Part shown: piece by piece, positions 58,102-64,000 of the stretch
Position numbering within the stretch: the stretch's first letter is position 1
Layout of the letters: the number at the start of each line of letters is the position of its first letter
Assembly (NCBI RefSeq): GCF_014529535.1
Contig: NW_023503608.1
Span: forward strand, 5,134,501 to 5,198,500
Origin: Bradysia coprophila
Lineage: Eukaryota > Arthropoda > Insecta > Diptera > Sciaridae
Direction: 5' to 3'
DNA: 64,000 nucleotides
Program-made: the position numbers and the translations under genes
Notes under the pieces: model-generated
Database searches by the model: none
What the model saw: only the letters and a program-made list of their open reading frames with translations
Told to the model about the DNA's origin: nothing

Positions 58102-58473
58102 CCTGCTCTGTTTCACAGGGGGGTCCAAAGTTCAGCTGGAGATGGGTTTTCCTGGTCCGGAAGGCTAAAATATTGGACCCGTATTTTTTTTTAGAATTAT
58201 AAAAATTAATTTAGGCATGGGGAGCGAGGCATTTGTTCATATACACAAATACATTGGTTAGAGGAGAGAAGATATATAGTGTTTGTATAGTGCATATCTT
58301 CTTTACTCCTCTAACCAATGTATTTGTGTATATGAACAAATGCCTCGCTCCTCATGCCTAAATTAATTTTTATAATTCTAAAAAAAAATACGGGTCCAAT
58401 ATTTTAGCCTTCCGGACCAGGAAAACCCATCTCCAGCTGAACTTTGGACCCCCCTGTGAAACAGAGCATGCCT
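58102..58473. mobile_element. Foldback element, about 370 bp, nearly all palindrome
   Basis: Left end ctgctctgtttcacagggg, then ggtccaaagttcagctggag; the right end is the exact complement. The arms, about 170 bp, run through atttgttcatatacacaaat to a short loop near 58285. Few mismatches, so probably young. The ggggggtcc ends resemble those of the 0.67-1.68 kb element. Confidence 0.9.
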
Positions 58474-58479
58474 AATGGT

Positions 58480-59925
58480 AGAACCGGCATCCTCAAAACT
58501 CTCACCTCAAAACTGACTGAAACAGCTGAAAAGTTTGAGTTATCTATTTGAAAGTATAAGGCATTATCACCTATTACAAGATATGCTGCGACAGGACCAT
58601 TTTCAACTTTATATATTCTTTACTTATTAAATTTGAAGAATTGTAAAACAATCGTTAAAATTCGGCTGAATCACTTTAGTTTCTGTATTCGCTATAGACA
58701 TTGACTTCAATGAGTATAACTGATTTGAATATTCCATTATGACCTTATGAACTCAGATTGATAGTGAGTGGTTCGTCTTGACTTACAATGTGTGATAACA
58801 AAAATAAACGAAAAATAAGTTCATTTACATACACGTAATTTATTACACTTTTATGGCATAACAATCGACTTAAAACTGTGTATCAATTTCAACAAATTTG
58901 ATTTAAACAACCAAGCATCATTCAAATATATAAATTAACTAAACTAAAACATTCAACTAGTCACCAGTTATATTTGTTCTCATTTTCCCAATTTTTCTAC
59001 GCTTAAAAACACTAAACAAAAACATTATTTATCAAGGGGTACAGCTGAGTCACAGAAATTCGAAAGAAAATTGGATTCTAGTGGAATTTTTGGAATTATT
59101 GGTACAAATTTCGGGCTAGTGGTACCCCTTGTTATTTATCCAATGTGGACTTACAATATTGTAAGTAAAAAGGGTAATTGTTTTAATATATTTTTACCCA
59201 TTTTCTTGGAATTAAAACTAAACTTTTCTTATAAATAATTTTCCCATCATTTAATTTTAACGGTCATTGAGCAGGCTCAAGCATAAAGACTCAAGCACGA
59301 TGACTAATTTTGTCAAAATAAAAATGTCCAAACCATTACTCTAGCGAAAAAGTGAAATGCAACAGGTTTTCTGATTTGCGACCTGCTGCGATTCGAAATT
59401 GTTTACACAGAAATGACGTTTAACAAATGAAAACCTAGATTTTCATTTTTGCTCACTTTTCCGCTAGTGTGCGTAAAGTTACTCGCAAAGCCTCGCGAAA
59501 ATGAAAACTGTCGCAAATGTCATTAGGTAATGAACCATTTCCGTGAGGTGCAGCGAGTAAAAGTTATTTCTACTTAATTCACCGAATTTTTGTTTTGTAT
59601 CGATTAATATATTGTTGAGGTAAATCATAAAGCAATAATCATGCAAGCAGTATTGCTTACATTGCGCTCTAAGCATTATTATTTTCTTCTATTTCACACA
59701 TAGGACTAACTACATACAGAGTAACTGAGTTGAATATACCAAAAGCACACGCATCAGCTACAACGTTACATATTCAAATTTTGCTTGAAATTCGATTGCG
59801 ATGAATTTTCTTCTGTGTCAATGTCGATGTTATTGCTTTGCAGTTGCATAAGTTTTTCACTCTCCGACTTGTCTTTAGTCATGTGTTTGCTGCGAAATGG
59901 AAATCCTTTTTTAATTGGCTCTGAT
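58480..59925. other. Gene-free sequence downstream of the DM4/DM12 gene
   Basis: About 1.4 kb of AT-rich DNA that includes the 3' UTR of the minus-strand DM4/DM12 gene. Nothing else is supported. Confidence 0.4.
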
Positions 59926-59933
59926 TTTATAGT

Positions 59934-61164
59934 TTATAAGATTCTATACCTGTACTTGTTGTTGTCTAGTTTGAACAGACTTCTCGGACAGTTCTTGTAA
60001 TAAGGAAAACACTCTCCTGGACCACGCTCCCCTCTGCCTATCTCTTCGGCTGACACGTATTCGGGTAACAATTGCGAGAATTGAGACTTTGAGGCACTGT
60101 TGAGAAAAAAGTGAGAGTTGAGAATTGGGACTTATAATAGCAGAGCGAGTGGGATTTGGAATGGAAACAGATCGTTGGTTCCACCACTTACGTGAAAAAC
60201 AGTTTCACCATTTCTCCAAATAAACCTAAATGATGAACGGATTTGGAATGCACTTCGCAGATAGCACGCAGTAAACATGCTTTCCCATCAAATCCAAATG
60301 TAGAGATGAAATCCTCTACCACACCATATAGTAGCGCCCTTTCTCCTCCATGAAAAACATGCTGCTGATCTTCAGGTAATTCATGCATTTTCCAGTCATC
60401 TCCTTGCTCGTTGTGAAGTTTTGTATTTGATTCACTTCTATCATCGTCAGCTGCTCGCTTTCTTCTCGAATTCAAATAGCTTCCAATGTAATGTCCTGAT
60501 ATATTTCGAATAAACTTTCATTAACACTGACGAAAAGGTAAACTTTGTTCGTCCATACCTAGGAACGTTCCTGCTGCTCTGCCCATGGATCTACCAAAAA
60601 ATGGAGGCAAAACACCTAACGGATTTTCGTTATCCGTCAGACCCAGCTTATCAAAATCAACTGGAAAATTATTAAAACGATAAAGTTCCCTCCTCAAATA
60701 CCACCCAACGAAAATCACTTACTAGTCAACGGAAAACTCATTGTCAAATTTGACAGGAATCCTGACGGAGGATACCTCACCAATGGCAGCGAAAGAGTAG
60801 GTGCAATACTCAATATTGTTCCGGGTGGCAATGCTAGTCTGCCATCATCTGACACCCAAATCAATCGCTTCTTTCTTGAATGAGCTTTAGTCGATTCTGT
60901 TCTTTGGTTATCCTCATTTTGTGTTTGAAGTAAGTTCTCAAACTGATTTATATTTCTATGATCACCGTCTGCTACTGGCTCTTCCGTTCTATGCGGTTCG
61001 GTTAGTGGGTCTGTGTTGTAACTGGACTTGAGTGTGGTATCGTCTTCGGAATTTGTGTTTGATATCCGTTCGTCGAGCGTCCATTTGTTGATGGTGTTTT
61101 GTGAATGTGTTGATAATACTATTGCCATTATGATTAGTGGAGTGCACAGCCATCGATATCCCAT
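59934..61164 (-). CDS. DM4/DM12 family secreted protein
   Basis: Four exons join in phase: 61164-60723, 60660-60559, 60495-60192 and 60096-59934, giving about 336 residues. It starts with a signal peptide (MGYRWLCTPLIIMAIVLSTH). An acidic stretch is followed by a dibasic site SRKKRLIW and a second, NSRRKRAADD, which look like proprotein processing sites. The C-terminus has the DM4/DM12 domain: ERALLYGVVEDFISTFGFDG, KACLLRAICEVHSKSVHHLG then LFGEMVKLFF, and GPGECFPYYKNCPRSLF, with its four cysteines. The family is an arthropod-specific, mostly uncharacterised set of extracellular proteins. An upstream in-frame ATG (61185) would bury the signal peptide. The text ttttccttccag just before 61164 looks like a splice acceptor, so I start at 61164. 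Confidence 0.88.
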
Positions 61165-61204
61165 ATTATCTGGAAGGAAAACCATTAAATAAACATGTGG
61201 GTGT

Positions 61205-62580
61205 GTGTAAATCCATTATGATGTAAGAGCGATAACAAGTGAAGGACAACATAAAAGTACGGACGGAATAGTAGATTATTGACATATGAGAGGAATCATT
61301 GATGTTTGCCGAGGCTTGGACAATATAGTTTTAGGGAAGCAGCGTACGCAACAAAAGATTGCACCATATGTAAATTTCAAACGAGAATTAACCTTTCATT
61401 GCTATTCAACTCTTGCCGTTGTCTTCTTAGTAAATTAAAATATATGAAAAATAGAAAATGTCGCATTGCTTACATTCTTTGCAAGTAACTGATGTTCCAC
61501 ATTAGAAATTATTTTAATTGTAGCAGACATACTCATGCAAAGCGCGTCTCAATCTGATGTATTTTAATCGCTTCTAATGAGGTATGCGCATTAAAAGTAA
61601 CCTAACGACTCTCATTTCTGCAAATCAATTTTTATGTCCGAACAAAGCGGTACAGGTTGTGGCGCGTTAAGTGGTTAAAATAAAATAAATTTGTAATTAA
61701 AACCAATTTGCTAAACCGTCGAATTTAATTTTTATTTTTAAAACTGGGGAAATAGTACGAAAAATTACATTTTACTAGCATTTTTGACGTAATTATTGCT
61801 GTGGTCAATGTCATTTCAAAGAGATGTTACAACGACACACCTTTCGATTAATTTATGGCTTTGGTTTATCAAGTATTAAAAGAAATTTCATATCAAAGAT
61901 CCATACAACTTCTTCGCATATCATTTGCATTATAATGCGAACTATCAAAGTCGGGCGTATAAAACTGACACATCTACTCATGTCGCCACAAATAAGGTTG
62001 ATATAATCACTTTTACGAGCGTCTTCATATAAATATCAATCTCAGATATAAATTAAATGGTTTTGAGAGTACACATAAGATGTTGTTTATTTTCGATAAT
62101 TGTGTGATCATTCTTAGACAACATGTACTCGGAAAATTAACTTTATATTGAACTGAACATCTAATTACTGTAATGATTGCATGTGCGTGGAGTGAGAGTC
62201 TGATTACATACCGGAAGCTTTTTTTCTCCGGTTTCATATTGTGCTGAAGGTATGAGAGATGGAAGGCGACTGCTGCATTTTTCTTATACATTTTAAAATC
62301 AGATTAATGAAAGCGACAGTTTTAGTTGTCGCTTTATTTCTTCAATAATTTATTCTACATTTTCTTTACACCGTTTTATGCTCATATTTTCTTTGTTCCA
62401 CAAACTACTTTACTACAAGCCCTATAGGCGTAAGTTGACCATTACATTACAAACCCATTTGCCCCTGCGAAAATGATCCATAACATGTGTACTAACTATC
62501 TTCTGTTATTTAAAATTTTCCTATGTGGAAATCAACTTTCGCATGGAGCAGAAAGTAAACCAGTAAACCAATATATTGGA
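61205..62580. other. Gene-free sequence upstream of the DM4/DM12 gene
   Basis: AT-rich DNA with no supported exon. The left end should hold the promoter and a non-coding first exon of the DM4/DM12 gene. Confidence 0.4.
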
Positions 62581-62581
62581 T

Positions 62582-62768
62582 ACCGCTACGTAATTCATTA
62601 TTACGGAAGCGACTTTGTGATATTCGTATTTTAGAGCAGTCTTCACTCTTCGTCGAAAAGATAATTACCGAGGCTTGTTGCTCAAAAACACACGTGTGAG
62701 TTAGTTTTGATTACAAAATTGTTACCTCATGTAATGAATTACTTTCGCAACATCCAATGTAACGTACT
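62582..62768. mobile_element. Decayed MITE, copy 2 of the 43.2-kb family
   Basis: tacgtaattcatta and, at the right, taatgaattactttcgcaac, then atccaatgta, match the ends of the 43197-43382 element. The inner text accgaggcttgttgctcaaa is shared too. Several differences mark it as older. Confidence 0.7.
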
Positions 62769-62769
62769 A

Positions 62770-64000
62770 TTGTCTAACTGATTGACGCACCAAACAGAAC
62801 AAAAATGCGAACTTCACCAATTTACAATGTCCACGTAATGGCTGTCTAACATAAATGGCTATTCTGAAGTGACTATAGATTCGGTTTAACGATAAGAAGC
62901 CTAAAAATGCTAAAACACTTCTTCAGACTTTCGAAAAACCAACATTGCAACCATAGCATCGCGAGAAACAAGACTCACATTTTCTTCAAACCTTTGGCAA
63001 ATAATTTATTCAACCTATAAACTGATAATGAAATAATTTAAATAAAGAAAAAATCGGGTCAAACCACCAGACTTATGTTGGTCACTTGCTCTATACTAAC
63101 ATTCAAACCCACAACACATCGAACGAATCAATCACATTCATAAAATAAAAATATTTCCTGGTTCATATCTGGATGAGATGGGTTGTCATCATATCGCCAG
63201 ATAAATGCCTCAACAAAATGATTGGTTACGCAAATTTAATTCAAGTTCAAGGAACGCAAGGCTATGTCGCCCAAATATGAAACCACAAAAAAAAGCAAAA
63301 CCAGAAATTATGGCACTGGTTCTACAGACAACGCAACGGCGAAGAATTCGCATGTATATAAATATGTGGAACAGTCGTAAAAATTTAATACCATCAATAA
63401 TGTTAAGTGTTATAAAGAGTTAATCTTACACAGCAACAAAAAATTGCACGCGAATTCGATTTTTTTTTCTACAAAAGAAACAGCATGTTATGTGTTGTTG
63501 ATTTGTGTTTACTCGTAAGAGCCATAGTTAAGTTAAAATATATATATCTATGCCAAATCGGAATTAAATTCTCATCGATCAATCTTTTCTTTTGCTAAGC
63601 TTTACTGATGTGAATATCCAATTATAAGTTAATTCAATACCTGATTTGTCTACCTGACTATATCACGTCATAATGGGCTTGTAAAGTTGTGTTTATACAT
63701 AAATACAGCCAATCATTAATCAATTTTCTATTGAAAACTGTTTATCCACATAACCAGAGGGAATTACCAAAATGTAAATATTGTGTAAAATTACGTGTAT
63801 TTAAACGAGATGGAAATAATAACCCACATTTTTATGGGACATTTTGTTTGTCGGACTAATTGATCTTATGAGATTTAAGTTTGCACAAAAAAATTCTTAT
63901 CTTGAACAATCGGAATTTGTTGTAACTACCTGCGTTAAAACTGGCGCAAGTGGTTTTTGTATTAGTACTTCAGCTGAAGCCATCAGCTGTGAGCTTTCAT
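62770..64000. other. Gene-free sequence to the window end
   Basis: No gene, RNA or repeat is supported. A 72-codon frame at 63205-63423 has no coding features that I trust. Confidence 0.4.

Noticed and set aside
63205-63423. 72-codon frame near the window end
   Set aside because: Short, basic and low-complexity, with no splice partners or recognisable motif.

Overview
The window is eukaryotic nuclear DNA from an insect, most likely a fly. Genes on both strands are split by short GT..AG introns (often 55-150 bp). The recognisable proteins are an insect set: Piwi/Aubergine, Orc2, Rab19, adducin (hu-li tai shao), GDAP1, FITM and a DM4/DM12 protein. Intergenic DNA is AT-rich and full of small inverted-repeat elements. 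A nematoceran fly would fit, but that placement is inference.

Layout. 0.1-4.4 kb: a foldback-like element whose ends are arrays of a 24-bp perfect palindrome, followed by a 5'-truncated LINE fragment with a zinc knuckle and a restriction-like endonuclease. 4.9-7.6 kb (+): a four-exon coiled-coil gene I cannot name. 8.0-11.3 kb (-): a complete seven-exon PIWI-clade Argonaute. 11.9-15.3 kb: arrays of a TACCAACTTT-type repeat directly in front of the 3' exons of an adducin gene. That adducin copy carries an in-frame TAG and lacks its head domain here, so I call it a pseudogene. 15.3-23.0 kb: gene-free, made of small inverted-repeat elements and tandem repeats. 23.1-25.6 kb (+): Orc2 with a long repetitive phosphosite-rich N-terminus. 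26.6-26.9 kb: a possible small secreted peptide.

26.9-31.4 kb: two large foldback elements side by side, with arms of about 0.75 and 1 kb. 31.5-32.4 kb (+): an intact 279-codon orphan ORF beside them. 34.0-39.1 kb (-): a 1580-residue protein joining an acidic N-terminus, several AT-hooks and a C-terminal region resembling P-element/THAP9 transposase whose acidic catalytic positions look lost; probably a domesticated transposase. 40.2-42.3 kb (+): Rab19 with a 21-nt microexon, head to head with the AT-hook gene. 44.7-45.9 kb (-): an intronless DUF4419 gene with one apparent frameshift. 47.9-51.3 kb: a palindrome and two tandem-repeat blocks (about 150-bp units). 53.0-54.1 kb (+): GDAP1. 55.7-56.8 kb (-): FITM. 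57.4 kb: a LINE scrap. 58.1-58.5 kb: a foldback element. 59.9-61.2 kb (-): a DM4/DM12 secreted protein. The last 2.8 kb has only a decayed MITE.

The genes do not form one pathway. Two (Piwi, adducin) belong to families with germline roles in flies, and transposon-silencing Piwi sits in a very transposon-rich neighbourhood. The best leads for something new are the AT-hook/P-transposase fusion protein, the orphan ORF next to the paired foldbacks, the palindromic 24-mer arrays, and the broken adducin copy. Splice sites were placed by eye from GT/AG signals, reading phase and protein family fit; no alignment was run.
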